A stretch of DNA of 64,000 nucleotides, taken from Mycobacterium sp. (GTDB taxonomy: Bacteria > Actinomycetota > Actinomycetes > Mycobacteriales > Mycobacteriaceae). The stretch spans positions 186,001 through 250,000 of the forward strand of contig JACPVR010000001.1 in NCBI GenBank assembly GCA_016197405.1. The letters run 5' to 3'. The notes under the pieces are model-generated. The model was given only the letters and a program-made list of their open reading frames with translations. It had not been told where the DNA came from and did no database searches. A program made the translations under genes and the position numbers. This document shows positions 28,735-41,228 of the stretch, in pieces (position 1 is the first letter of the stretch; each line of letters opens with the position of its first letter).

Positions 28735-30210
28735 TCAGGCAGGTGCCGGTTTGTCGGCGTGCAGCACCTCGGCGTGCATGTCCTCCAAGGACACCCCCTT
28801 GGTCTCCATGACCCATCGCCAGACGAACAAACCGGACAGGATCGCGCACAGGCCGTAGAAGCCGTAGGCCAGACCCAGGTGCTCGCGCAGCTCCGGGAAG
28901 GTAACGGTGATCAGCCAGTTCGCCGCCCACTGACCGGCAGCGGCCAGACCCAGCGCGGCCGCCCGGATGCGGTTGGGGAACATCTCGCCGAGCAGCACCC
29001 AGACCACCGGGCCCCAGGACATGCCGAACGCGACCACGAAGAGGTTGGCGGCGATCAGTGCCACGACCCCGGAGGCGCCGGGCAGGCTGGGCTTGCCGTC
29101 GACGAGCGTGGCGTTGGCGAAGATGACCGCCATGGTGATCAGGGTGACCGCCATGCCCGACGAGCCGATGATCAGCAGCGGTTTGCGGCCGATCTTGTCG
29201 ATCAGCGCAATGGCGATCAGCGTCGTCAGCACGTTGATCACCGAGGTGATCACGGTGTAGATGGCCGACTCGTCGGCACTGAATCCCACCGCCTGCCACA
29301 GCACGTTGGAGTAGTAGAAGATGACGTTGATACCGACGAACTGCTGGAAGATCGACAACCCGAGACCGACCCACACGATGCCGTAGAGGCCGAAGATGCC
29401 CTTGCCGGGACGGCGTAGATCGCGCCAGGACGGCTTGTCCTCGCGTTCCAGCGTCTCCCGGATCCGGGTGATGGTGATCTCCAGGTTCTTCTGACCGAGC
29501 AGCGTGGAGAGCACCTTGCGGGCTTCTGGGATCTTGTGGCTGGCAACCAGATAGCGCGGCGATTCCGGAATGGTGAAAGCCAACGAGCCGTACACCAGTG
29601 CCGGGATGGCCATCACCATGAACATCCAGCGCCAGGCCTCCAGGCCGAGCCACAGCTCGTTGTCCGGACCGCCGGCGATGCGCTGCAGGATCCAGTTCAC
29701 CGCGAAGGACAAGAAGATGCCGGACACGATGGCCAGCTGCTGCAACGATCCGAGCCGGCCGCGGATACTCGGCGGCGATGTCTCGGCGATATAGGCCGGT
29801 GCGATCACCGAGGCCACGCCGACACCGATACCGCCGACGATCCGGAACAGCACGATGATCCACACCGACGGTGCCACCGCCGTGCCGATCGCGCTGACCA
29901 GGAAGAACACCGCAGCGATCTTCATGACGGCGATACGCCCGATGCGGTCGGCGATCCGGCCGGCCGACAGCGCACCGACGGCCGCGCCGAGCAGGGCGGA
30001 GGCCACCGCCAGCCCGAGCGTGTAGTTGTCGATACCGAAGTCGGACTGGATCGAGTCGACAGCGCCGTTGATCACGGCGCTGTCGTAGCCGAACAGCAGG
30101 CCGCCCAGGGCGGCCACCGATGCGATCCGGATCGCGGTCTTGCCGGAGGAGAAGTCTTCGTCAGTGATCGCCGACGGACCGTCGGAGACCGGGGGGCCCT
30201 GGCCAGCCAT
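28735..30210 (-). CDS. glcP: MFS sugar porter, probable glucose permease GlcP
   Basis: 491 residues, 12 hydrophobic segments. Sugar-porter signatures: GGLLFGYDSAVINGA (helix 1), GRIADRIGR, IAETSPPSIRGRLGSLQQ, PESPRYLV after helix 6, QQFVGINVIFYYSNV (helix 7), DKIGRKPLL and the late METKG. It lies between hisGE and metH, the neighbourhood where M. smegmatis GlcP (MSMEG_4187) is found, from memory, which supports a proton-coupled glucose carrier. Substrate beyond hexose is not proven by sequence. Confidence 0.85.
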   Translation of the reverse strand: MAGQGPPVSDGPSAITDEDFSSGKTAIRIASVAALGGLLFGYDSAVINGAVDSIQSDFGIDNYTLGLAVASALLGAAVGALSAGRIADRIGRIAVMKIAAVFFLVSAIGTAVAPSVWIIVLFRIVGGIGVGVASVIAPAYIAETSPPSIRGRLGSLQQLAIVSGIFLSFAVNWILQRIAGGPDNELWLGLEAWRWMFMVMAIPALVYGSLAFTIPESPRYLVASHKIPEARKVLSTLLGQKNLEITITRIRETLEREDKPSWRDLRRPGKGIFGLYGIVWVGLGLSIFQQFVGINVIFYYSNVLWQAVGFSADESAIYTVITSVINVLTTLIAIALIDKIGRKPLLIIGSSGMAVTLITMAVIFANATLVDGKPSLPGASGVVALIAANLFVVAFGMSWGPVVWVLLGEMFPNRIRAAALGLAAAGQWAANWLITVTFPELREHLGLAYGFYGLCAILSGLFVWRWVMETKGVSLEDMHAEVLHADKPAPA

Positions 30211-30284
30211 GGGGCGTCCTTTCGCAGCACTGCGTGAGGTGTGTCACTCCACGATTGCACAGTCGGCGCGCGCGGTGGGCCATA

Positions 30285-30986
30285 TCAGGCGGTGCGTTCA
30301 CCGGCCCGGTCGTCGAGCTCGGCGTGCACCGTGTGCAGATCGGCCACCGAGAGCCCGCTCAGCGAATTCACGTGCCTGCGCCGCAGGCTGGGGGGCACCT
30401 CAACCTCCTTGGGCACCACCAGCACCGGGCACCCGGCATCCTCGGCCGCCGCGGACCCGGTCACCGAATCCTCGATGGCCAGGCAATCAGCCGGGTCGAA
30501 TCCGAGGAACTCCGCGGCCCGCAGGTACACATCCGGCGCGGGTTTACCGGTGGGGACCTCGTCACCGCACACCGAAAACGAAAAATAGTGCCGGCCAATA
30601 CTGTTGAGCGCCTGCTCGGTCAGGTCCCGGCGGGTGTTGGTGACCAGCGCCATCGGCACACCGGCGGCCTGCAAACCGTCCAGCATTTCCCGCGCGCCGT
30701 CACACCAGGGCAACCCGGCCTCGAACAGTTCGCCGACGTAGACGTGCAGCCAGTCGACGGTCTGGGCCATCTGTACCGGGTCGGGCTCGAGGCCCAGATC
30801 GGCGTAGACGATCCGGATGACCGATTCGGCCGAGCCGCCGACGGTGGCTTGGCGCACCTCGGGCCGAAGCACACCGTCGTGCCGGGAATAGAACTCCTGG
30901 ATTCCGATATCCCAAAGCTTTTCGGAGTCGACCAGGGTGCCGTCCATATCCCAGAGCACGGCCCGCAATGCTGACCGGCTAGACAT
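30285..30986 (-). CDS. HAD-superfamily phosphatase (subfamily IA)
   Basis: 233 residues. Catalytic motif I DMDGTLVDSE (nucleophile first Asp), motif II TNT in ALVTNTRRD, motif III Lys in TGKPAPDVYLRAA and motif IV EDSVTGSAAAEDAG. Beta-phosphoglucomutase/phosphatase-like cap between motifs I and II. ATG 30986 (MSSRSALRAV) puts motif I near residue 12, as usual; the in-frame start at 31100 would overlap the PNPOx gene. Small-molecule phosphatase of unknown substrate, sitting between metH and glcP. Confidence 0.87.
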   Translation of the reverse strand: MSSRSALRAVLWDMDGTLVDSEKLWDIGIQEFYSRHDGVLRPEVRQATVGGSAESVIRIVYADLGLEPDPVQMAQTVDWLHVYVGELFEAGLPWCDGAREMLDGLQAAGVPMALVTNTRRDLTEQALNSIGRHYFSFSVCGDEVPTGKPAPDVYLRAAEFLGFDPADCLAIEDSVTGSAAAEDAGCPVLVVPKEVEVPPSLRRRHVNSLSGLSVADLHTVHAELDDRAGERTA

Positions 30987-31096
30987 CGGACGGGCGGTGG
31001 CGAGGGTCGCTGATGAACATTGAGATACTTTCGCCTCCGGCTGGGTCCCGGTAACCCTATCATCACGAAAAAGGTGACGCGCGTGCGGTTCTGCGC

Positions 31097-31672
31097 TCAT
31101 CGGCGGCCCGGCGGAAGCGGGTGATCGGGCTCCAGGGCCGGCAGGCCGTCGATGCTGTGCCCGTTGTCACCGGCGATCCGCCTGGTGAACTTCTCCTCGC
31201 TCACCTTCGCGTGATAGTCGTCGAGCACCGGGCGCTCGTCGACCAGATCGTAGTAGGGCACCGCATAACCGCAGGCATCGGCGATCCGGTCGACATCGAT
31301 GACGACGGCCGAGCGGGTCCCGGGATGCAGCGGCCCGAAATGCCCGAGCAGCGAAGAGAACTCGGCGTCATCGGGGCGGACGACGCGACCGGTGCCGTAC
31401 AGCCGCAGGATGCGCGAACTGCGGGCGAACGAGCAGAACATCACCGTGATCCGGCCGTTGTCCCGCAGGTGCGCAATGGTTTCTGCGCCGCTGCCGAACA
31501 GATCGAGATAGGCGACGGTGTGCTCGTCGAGGACCGCGAACGTGTCCCGATATCCCTTGGGCGACAAGTTGATCCGGCCACCGTCCGACGGCGCCGTCGC
31601 GACGAAGAACATCGCCTGCTCGGAGATGAACGCCCGGAGCGACTCGTCGATCTGCGGGAAGATCTTCGCCAC
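31097..31672 (-). CDS. Pyridoxamine 5'-phosphate oxidase-fold (flavin/F420) protein
   Basis: 191 residues from GTG 31672, 7 bp after the metH stop. Split-barrel fold features: FFVATAPSDGGRINLSPKG, TVAYLDLFGSGAETIAHLRDNGRITVMFCSF and ILRLYGTGRVV, which match the PNPOx-like family that reduces or oxidises small substrates with FMN or F420. C-terminal region (YDLVDERPVLDDYH...EKFTRRIAGDN) is characteristic of the larger subgroup. Likely co-transcribed with metH, but no metabolic link is evident. Confidence 0.85.
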   Translation of the reverse strand: MAKIFPQIDESLRAFISEQAMFFVATAPSDGGRINLSPKGYRDTFAVLDEHTVAYLDLFGSGAETIAHLRDNGRITVMFCSFARSSRILRLYGTGRVVRPDDAEFSSLLGHFGPLHPGTRSAVVIDVDRIADACGYAVPYYDLVDERPVLDDYHAKVSEEKFTRRIAGDNGHSIDGLPALEPDHPLPPGRR

Positions 31673-31679
31673 GTAGCCC

Positions 31680-35441
<3,762 letters not shown>

Positions 35442-35442
35442 T

Positions 35443-35459
35443 CCTTCCTTAGCGGAAGG
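35443..35459 (-). promoter_or_regulatory. Shine-Dalgarno-sequestering hairpin, alternative to riboswitch P4
   Basis: On the minus strand CCUUCC (35459-35454) and GGAAGG (35448-35443) form a perfect 6-bp hairpin with a 5-base loop, and GGAAGG is the core of the metH ribosome site. The first three bases of its 5' arm (35459-35457) are also the last three of P4 ACGCCU. P4 (ligand bound) and this hairpin therefore exclude each other: SAH binding should free the ribosome site and switch metH translation on. Confidence 0.75.
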
Positions 35460-35535
35460 CGTCCTTGACTCTGCCGAGCGTGGCGGATGTCCGAAGGGAC
35501 CGGCCCCCCGGATAACCGTTGCAACGCCTCTCGAC
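35443..35535 (-). promoter_or_regulatory. SAH riboswitch-like RNA in the metH leader
   Basis: Read on the minus strand, GUCGAG (35535-35530) pairs with CUCGGC (35478-35473) as P1. The adjacent AGGCGU (35529-35524) pairs with ACGCCU (35462-35457) as the P4 pseudoknot. UGCAACGG follows the first P4 strand, and GUCAAGGACGCC precedes the ribosome site. Order, spacing and core bases match the S-adenosylhomocysteine riboswitch (consensus of the kind CGAG-GxGCGYUGCAAC ... GCUCG ... CAAxGGCGCUC), known from ahcY and metH leaders. Between the arms lie extra GC-rich hairpins (for example GUCC-CUUC-GGAC). Activation by SAH fits recycling of homocysteine. A covariance search has not been run. Confidence 0.82.
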
Positions 35536-35561
35536 CTCGAAAAGTCTACGTCGTCCCCCGT

Positions 35562-35589
35562 TTGACGTCTGAACGCCCAGTTCTAGGTT
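35562..35589 (+). promoter_or_regulatory. Candidate promoter for the PAC2 gene
   Basis: TTGACG (35562-35567), 16-bp spacer, TAGGTT (35584-35589, fits TANNNT). A transcript starting 7-8 bases later begins at the in-frame GTG 35597, a leaderless arrangement. A second TACGCT at 35684-35689 stands 6 bases before GTG 35696. Either may be the real start signal. Confidence 0.45.
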
Positions 35590-35695
35590 AACCAGAGTGC
35601 CGCCGAACCTATTTCGGCTGCTGGGCACCGGCACGGCTCCCGCCCCGATCGCCGGCCTGCTCTCATCTGTGGCGGACAAGCCTTACGCTGGCCTG

Positions 35696-36568
35696 GTGAC
35701 CCCTCCGGAGGCTGATCTGCCCGAGCTCCGCAACACCGTCGTGGTGGCGGCATTCGAGGGCTGGAATGACGCCGGCGATGCCGCAAGCGACGCGTTGGAA
35801 CACCTGGACGCGATGTGGGAAGCCGAGACGATCATCGAGATCGATGACGAGTCGTACTACGACTACCAGGTCAATCGGCCGGTGATCCGGCAGGTCGACG
35901 GTGTGACCCGGGAGTTGGTGTGGCCGTCGATGCGGATATCGCACTGCCGGCCGCCGGGCAGTGACCGTGACATCGTGCTGATGCACGGTGTGGAACCCAA
36001 TATGCGCTGGCGGACGTTCTGCGCCGAGTTGCTGGCGATCGCCGACAAGGTCAATGTCGACACCGTCGTCATCCTCGGGGCGTTGCTGGCCGACACCCCG
36101 CACACCCGGCCGGTTCCGGTGTCGGGTGCGGCCTACTCCCCCGAGTCGGCGCGGCATTTCGGCCTGGAGGAGACCCGCTACGAGGGACCGACCGGTATCG
36201 CCGGGGTTTTCCAGGACGCGTGTGTGTCGGCCGGGATCCCCGCGGTCACGTTCTGGGCCGCCGTTCCGCACTACGTGTCGCAGCCGCCCAACCCGAAGGC
36301 CACCGTGGCGCTGCTGCGCCGGGTCGAGGATGTGCTCGACATCGAGGTCCCGCTGGGTGACCTGCCGCAGGAGGCCGAGGAGTGGGAGCAGGCCGTCACC
36401 GAGATGACCGCCGAGGACGACGAGATCGCCGAATACGTCGCATCGCTGGAGCAGCGCGGTGACGCCGAGGTCGATATGAACGAGGCGCTGGGCAAGATCG
36501 ACGGCGACGCGCTGGCCGCGGAATTCGAACGCTATCTGCGCAGGCGCGGGCCCGGCTTCCGGGGTTAG
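35696..36568 (+). CDS. PAC2-family protein (Rv2125-like)
   Basis: 290 residues from GTG 35696, close to the 292 I recall for M. tuberculosis Rv2125; an in-frame GTG at 35597 would add 33 residues. PAC2 (proteasome assembly chaperone 2-like) hallmarks: TVVVAAFEGWNDAGDAASDALEHL, a purine-nucleoside-phosphorylase-like fold with LGALLADTPHTRPVPVSG and GIAGVFQDACVSAGIPAVTFWAAVPHYVS. The archaeal/eukaryotic relatives help assemble the 20S ring; the actinobacterial role is unsettled. Divergent from metH; convergent with the patatin gene, 72 bp apart. Confidence 0.9.
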   Translation: MTPPEADLPELRNTVVVAAFEGWNDAGDAASDALEHLDAMWEAETIIEIDDESYYDYQVNRPVIRQVDGVTRELVWPSMRISHCRPPGSDRDIVLMHGVEPNMRWRTFCAELLAIADKVNVDTVVILGALLADTPHTRPVPVSGAAYSPESARHFGLEETRYEGPTGIAGVFQDACVSAGIPAVTFWAAVPHYVSQPPNPKATVALLRRVEDVLDIEVPLGDLPQEAEEWEQAVTEMTAEDDEIAEYVASLEQRGDAEVDMNEALGKIDGDALAAEFERYLRRRGPGFRG

Positions 36569-36640
36569 TTCGCCGAGCGTGCGTCCAGTGCGGCGTTCGG
36601 CCCGATTTTTCGCAGCAGGTTCACGTTCGGTGACGGACGA

Positions 36641-37642
36641 TCAGCGGAATCGGGCCAGGTATTCGGTGAAATCCCAGCCGGCCAGGAAATCCCGGCCGGC
36701 CCGCAGTCCGTCGGCGTAGAGGGCTTCTTTGTCGTGATCGGACAGGTCGAAGTCGAGCACCCCGACATCGGTGGTGTTGACGCTGATGGTGCGGGCCCGC
36801 ACCCACGGCTGGTTCAGATAGGTCTGGTCCCGACCCACCAGGATGGTGGTCACCACCTGCTCGAGCAGCGTCGGCGGGCGCACCAGGTGCAGCAGCCGCA
36901 ACGCCGGGATCACCTGCTCGTTCTCGGCGGGCAGGTCGGGTAGCAGGGTCACCCCGAATGTCGGCCAGCGCGGTTTGCGGCCGTCGGTGCGGTCCAGCGA
37001 GTCGATCGGGAAATTGGACAACAGCCCCCCGTCGACCAGCGTCGACGTCCGGCCCTGCGCGCTGGTCAGGGTGGCGGGACGATAGAAGAACGGGATCGCG
37101 GTGGACGCCCGGACGGCGTCGGCGACCGACTGCTGGTCGGGGTCGAGACCGTAGATCCGTTGGTAATCCCAGGGCAGCCGGACCAGCTGACCGAGCGTGA
37201 CGTCGGCGACCGTGACGACCAGGCGGTAGCGCTGCTCGACGGGCAGGTTGCGATCGGCGATGGCCAGATCGGCGAAGGTGGAGATACCGAACCGGGCCAG
37301 ATGGTCCTCGACCCACTTGTGCAGCGCGTCACCGCGGTAGATGCCGTCACCGGACAGCACCCCCCAGGCCGGCCCGACCAGCGGGATGCGTTCGATGGGC
37401 CCCTGGTCGAGCAGCGCGGGATAGTCGATTTCCATGGCCAGCGTCTTGAGCAGTGCGGCGTCGACATGTCTGCTCTGCACCGCAGCGGCCAGGATGGCCC
37501 CGACGAGCGCACCGGCCGAGGTACCGGAGATACGTTGCGGTTCGTAACCGGCGTCGACCAGCGCGGCCACCGCCCCGACCAGGCCGAGGCCCTTGACCCC
37601 GCCGCCGGAGAGCACCAGGTCGGCGCGTTTGGGCTCCGGCAT
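36641..37642 (-). CDS. Patatin-like phospholipase
   Basis: 333 residues. Oxyanion loop GGGVKG (13-18), nucleophile Ser42 in GTSAG and catalytic Asp204 in LVDGGLLSNFP form the Ser-Asp dyad of patatin lipases. No signal peptide, so cytosolic or secreted by another route. ATG overlaps the stop of the upstream DUF1254 lipoprotein (ATGA), a firm sign of co-translation. Likely acts on phospholipid or acylglycerol; specificity unknown. Confidence 0.9.
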   Translation of the reverse strand: MPEPKRADLVLSGGGVKGLGLVGAVAALVDAGYEPQRISGTSAGALVGAILAAAVQSRHVDAALLKTLAMEIDYPALLDQGPIERIPLVGPAWGVLSGDGIYRGDALHKWVEDHLARFGISTFADLAIADRNLPVEQRYRLVVTVADVTLGQLVRLPWDYQRIYGLDPDQQSVADAVRASTAIPFFYRPATLTSAQGRTSTLVDGGLLSNFPIDSLDRTDGRKPRWPTFGVTLLPDLPAENEQVIPALRLLHLVRPPTLLEQVVTTILVGRDQTYLNQPWVRARTISVNTTDVGVLDFDLSDHDKEALYADGLRAGRDFLAGWDFTEYLARFR

Positions 37643-39081
37643 CAGGTCTTCACCGGTTTGGGCGATTGCCAGGTGCCGTTGAGCGCGTCCGGTTTGGGCC
37701 AGTAGAGCCGCAGTACCAGCGCGAACGGTCCGGACGGCGCCGGCAGCCAGTTGGCTTCCCTGGCCGGGCCCGGCGATTCGTTCTGGATGTTGATCGTGTA
37801 ACCGCCGTCGGGATCTTTGATCAGGCTCGGCAGCATCGCCGAGTTGATCAGGTAGCGGTCGATGGGATTGGCCGACAGCAGGCTCTGCGGCATCTCGTAG
37901 AGCGTCAGCGACCAGAACGCGTTGACCGGCGGCAGTTGGCCCGGCTCGAACCGGAAGGTGTACTTGTTGGCCCCGGTCAGCGGCGCGCCCGCCGAATCGT
38001 TGGAGAAGTTCGGGTAGACCGCCTCCGCCGCGGTGTTGCCGTAGATGCCCAGGACGGCGCCGGCCATCCGGTACAGGTAGTTGCCCGCCAGGTCGGCCCG
38101 GGTGCCGAAGAGCTGGGCGGAGGTCAGCTGGCCGGTGTCGATCTTGTCTTTCTTGAGGGCGTCGAATTCCGCCCAGGCGTCGGCCATTCCGCCTTCGATG
38201 GCGGTACGCATCTCGGGGCTGAGCTTCTCGGCGTCGAAATCGCCGTCCGGGCCGACGCCGATGGTGGCGAAACGGTCCCGCAATTCCCTCTCCTCGGGCA
38301 GCACCGGCGCGAACCGGAGGGCGAAGTTGAGGATCTCGAAGAATTGCGGCGAGGTGCGCTGCTGCTCGGCGGTCAGCGGCGGCACGAAATCGATGGGCGG
38401 TGCGGCGGCCGGCGCCGGCTTATTGAGGAACACCGAAAGCGGTGCGACCTGGTAGCCGGCCTGGATCTTCTTGACGTTGTCGAGATCGCTCGGGCCGAAG
38501 AGCTGGGTGCGATAGATGATGAGCGCCAGCTCGGTATCGGACTTGATGACCTCGTCGACACCGGCGGGTTTCTCGCCGGTCCAGTTCGGGCCCGCCAGCA
38601 GATACCTGCCGCCGCCGTTACCGGTGGTGCGGCTGCCGAGATAGGCGAAATTGTAGGTGTAGCCGTCGACGAATTGCAGTGAGTAGTAACGGTTCTGTTC
38701 GATCGGCGGGACCGTGAGCACCAACGGCTCGGCGCGCAGATCCGCACCGACCATCGAATAGGGGGTATCGGAGTTCGGGGTCTGGATGGCGGTATCGGCC
38801 GGGGTGAAAACCCGGGCGGTGTTGTGGATCTCGTTGAAACCGCCCTTGTACTCCGGATTGTCCTTGTTGACGAAGTAGGCGTATTGGACCCGGTAGTTGT
38901 CGACCATGGGGAAGCCGTAGATGTAGGCCTCTTTGGCGATGGCACGGGCCTGTTCGGGGGTCACCGGCGCCGGTGCGGCCGACGGCGCGGTGGTGGCGGT
39001 GCTCGTCGCGGCCGGTTTGTCGGTGCCGGTGGCGCACCCGGCAAGAAGCAGCATTAGCAGTGCGATCCCGAACTTCTTCAC
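37642..39081 (-). CDS. DUF1254/DUF1214 lipoprotein
   Basis: 479 residues. Signal peptide MKKFGIALLMLLLAGC with the lipobox LAGC (Cys16), then a Thr/Ala/Pro linker (~17-40). DUF1254 region with AYIYGFPMVDNYR and TAIQTPNSDTPYSM (~45-180), and C-terminal DUF1214 region with NAFWSLTLYEMPQSLLSANPIDRYLINS (~380-479). The family is widespread in mycobacteria and has no agreed activity. Anchored on the outer face of the membrane. Coupled to a patatin lipase gene, suggesting a lipid-related role. Confidence 0.88.
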   Translation of the reverse strand: MKKFGIALLMLLLAGCATGTDKPAATSTATTAPSAAPAPVTPEQARAIAKEAYIYGFPMVDNYRVQYAYFVNKDNPEYKGGFNEIHNTARVFTPADTAIQTPNSDTPYSMVGADLRAEPLVLTVPPIEQNRYYSLQFVDGYTYNFAYLGSRTTGNGGGRYLLAGPNWTGEKPAGVDEVIKSDTELALIIYRTQLFGPSDLDNVKKIQAGYQVAPLSVFLNKPAPAAAPPIDFVPPLTAEQQRTSPQFFEILNFALRFAPVLPEERELRDRFATIGVGPDGDFDAEKLSPEMRTAIEGGMADAWAEFDALKKDKIDTGQLTSAQLFGTRADLAGNYLYRMAGAVLGIYGNTAAEAVYPNFSNDSAGAPLTGANKYTFRFEPGQLPPVNAFWSLTLYEMPQSLLSANPIDRYLINSAMLPSLIKDPDGGYTINIQNESPGPAREANWLPAPSGPFALVLRLYWPKPDALNGTWQSPKPVKT

Positions 39082-39099
39082 ATCGCGAACGTACCCGTT

Positions 39100-40338
39100 C
39101 TAGAGCTGCACACCGAGCAACGCGTCGACCGCTGTGCGCACCAATTGTGGTGCGGTTTCGTCATGCCCGCCGTATTCGATGCTGTCGGTACACCAGCCGT
39201 CGATGGCGGCAATGGCCTTCGGCGTGTCGAGATCGTCGGCCAGATACCGGCGTACCCGGGCGACGACGTCTGCCGCATCCGGACCCGCCGGCAGCATGGT
39301 GGCGGTGCGCCACCGGGCCAGGCGTTCCTGCGCCTCGTCGAGCACCTGCGGGCTCCAGTACCGATCGGCGCGGTAATGCCCGGCGAACAGGCCGAGCCGG
39401 ATGACCGACGGATCGACCCCCTCGGCACGCAACTGGGACACCAGTACCAGGTTGCCGCGGCTCTTGGACATCTTGTGCCCGTCCCAGCCGATCATCCCGG
39501 CGTGCACGTAGTGGCGCGCGAAACGTCTTTGCCCGGTTACGGATTCGGCATGCGCCGCGGAGAACTCGTGATGCGGGAAGATCAGGTCGCTGCCACCGCC
39601 CTGCACGTCCAGGCCCATGCCGAGGCGCGTCAGCGCGATCGCCGCGCACTCCACATGCCAACCCGGGCGGCCCGGGCCGAACGGGGACGGCCAACTCGGC
39701 TCGTCGGGTCGCTCGGCCCGCCACACCAACGCGTCGAGTTTGTCGGCCTTACCGGGCCGGTCCGGATCACCACCGCGCTCGGCGAACAGCGCCGCCATGG
39801 TGTCGCGGTCGTAGCCGGACTCGTAACCGAACTGCGCCGTGGCATCGGCACGGAAGTACACGTCGGGGTACTGCGGATCGTCGACCACATAGGCCGCTCC
39901 GGAGGCCAGCATCGCCGACACGGCGTCGACGACCTCGGCGATGGCGTCGGTGGCGGCGACGTACTCGCGCGGCGGCAGCACCCGCAGCGCGGCCATGTCC
40001 TCGCGGAACAGTGCGATCTCCCGGGCCGCCAGGTCGCGCCAGTCGATACCGTCGCGGTTCGCGCGCTCGAACAACGGGTCGTCGACATCGGTGATGTTCT
40101 GCACGTAGTGCACGTCGAGGCCGGCGTCGAGCCACATCCGGTACACCAGGTCGAAGGTCAGGTAGGTGGCGGCGTGACCGAGGTGGGTGGCGTCATACGG
40201 GGTGATACCGCACACGTACATGGTTGCGGTGTTTCCCGGCGAGACCGGCCGGACCTGTCGGTCGGCACTGTCGTAAAGGCGCAGCTGCGGCCCTTGCCCG
40301 GGCAGATCAGGAACCGCTGGTGCCGACCACGATTGCAT
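39100..40338 (-). CDS. mshC: Mycothiol ligase MshC
   Basis: 412 residues, cysteinyl-tRNA synthetase-like. Joins L-cysteine to glucosaminyl-inositol with ATP during mycothiol synthesis. Zinc/cysteine site Cys43 ([16 protein letters not shown]), HIGH-type motif HLGH (52-55), zinc His/Cys in [11 protein letters not shown] and the KMSKS loop ([11 protein letters not shown]). The [15 protein letters not shown] signature and the absence of the tRNA anticodon-binding tail separate it from CysS. Followed 18 bp later by the DUF1254 gene and preceded by cysQ, as in M. tuberculosis. Confidence 0.96.
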   Translation of the reverse strand: MQSWSAPAVPDLPGQGPQLRLYDSADRQVRPVSPGNTATMYVCGITPYDATHLGHAATYLTFDLVYRMWLDAGLDVHYVQNITDVDDPLFERANRDGIDWRDLAAREIALFREDMAALRVLPPREYVAATDAIAEVVDAVSAMLASGAAYVVDDPQYPDVYFRADATAQFGYESGYDRDTMAALFAERGGDPDRPGKADKLDALVWRAERPDEPSWPSPFGPGRPGWHVECAAIALTRLGMGLDVQGGGSDLIFPHHEFSAAHAESVTGQRRFARHYVHAGMIGWDGHKMSKSRGNLVLVSQLRAEGVDPSVIRLGLFAGHYRADRYWSPQVLDEAQERLARWRTATMLPAGPDAADVVARVRRYLADDLDTPKAIAAIDGWCTDSIEYGGHDETAPQLVRTAVDALLGVQL

Positions 40339-40374
40339 GATCAGAGACTCTATTCGGTTGCGTTCGCGGTGTTG

Positions 40375-41163
40375 TCAGCGCGCCGACCGGATGGCCTCGA
40401 GCAGCACGTCGGCCAGCTCGGGTCGGCACATCAACAGGTCGGGCAGGTAGGGGTCGGGCCGGTTGTAGAGCATGGGCGAGCCGTCGATACGGGAGGCGTG
40501 CATACCGGCCGCCCGGATCACCGCGCCCGGGGCCGCCGAATCCCATTCCCACTGTCCGCCGGCGTGGATGTAGGCGTCGACGTCACCGCGCACCACGGCC
40601 ATCGCCTTGGCTCCGGCCGAACCGATGCGGACCATCTCGAATTCGAGGGTCTCGGCCATCCGGTACAGCACGCGGGGCGGCCGGTGGGTGCTGGCGGTGA
40701 TCCGGATAGGTCGGTCGGGGTAGGTGCGTGGACCTGGCATGACGGTGTCGGTCCGGTACACCTCACCGCGGGCGGGCAGTGCCACCGCGGCGTCGGTGAG
40801 TTCACCGTCGGCACCACCGATGCGTTGCCACAGCGCGATGTGCACGGCCCAGTCGTCGTGGTGCTGTGTGGAGTACTCGCGGGTGCCGTCCACCGGGTCG
40901 ATGATCCACACCCGGTCGGCCTGCAAACGGGCCAGATCGTCGGGCGCCTCCTCGGACAGCACGGCATCATCGGGCCGTTCGGCGCGCAGCCGCTTCATCA
41001 GGAGCGCGTTGGCCTGGAAGTCGCCACTGTCGCCCAGCGACCACGGATAGTCGAAACCGATCTCTTCGCGCATCGCCAGCAACAGCCGGCCGGCGTCGGC
41101 GGCCAGATCGGCGGCCAGCGCTGCATCCGACACATCGGTGGAATTTCTCGGCGCCGCGCTCAC
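40375..41163 (-). CDS. cysQ: 3'(2'),5'-bisphosphate nucleotidase CysQ
   Basis: 262 residues of the inositol monophosphatase fold. Metal-binding motifs LSEEAPDD and DPVDGTREY, plus the late [15 protein letters not shown] motif, are intact. It removes the 3'-phosphate from PAP, product of sulfate assimilation and sulfotransfer, and M. tuberculosis Rv2131c also shows fructose-1,6-bisphosphatase and inositol phosphatase activity. Upstream of mshC on the same strand with a 36-bp gap. Divergent from the META lipoprotein gene. Confidence 0.93.
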   Translation of the reverse strand: MSAAPRNSTDVSDAALAADLAADAGRLLLAMREEIGFDYPWSLGDSGDFQANALLMKRLRAERPDDAVLSEEAPDDLARLQADRVWIIDPVDGTREYSTQHHDDWAVHIALWQRIGGADGELTDAAVALPARGEVYRTDTVMPGPRTYPDRPIRITASTHRPPRVLYRMAETLEFEMVRIGSAGAKAMAVVRGDVDAYIHAGGQWEWDSAAPGAVIRAAGMHASRIDGSPMLYNRPDPYLPDLLMCRPELADVLLEAIRSAR

Positions 41164-41228
41164 CCGTCCAGTATCCGGGGTCGGTCACGTGGGCGCCGGG
41201 TGGGTCCGGTCCAGGTAGATTCGTCCTC

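Noticed and set aside
35443..35560. Cobalamin or SAM riboswitch before metH
   Set aside because: No B12 box or SAM-I/SAM-IV core is visible; the paired segments and core bases fit the SAH class instead.
39100..40338. Second cysteinyl-tRNA synthetase
   Set aside because: Short length, no anticodon-binding tail and the cysQ neighbour identify mycothiol ligase MshC.
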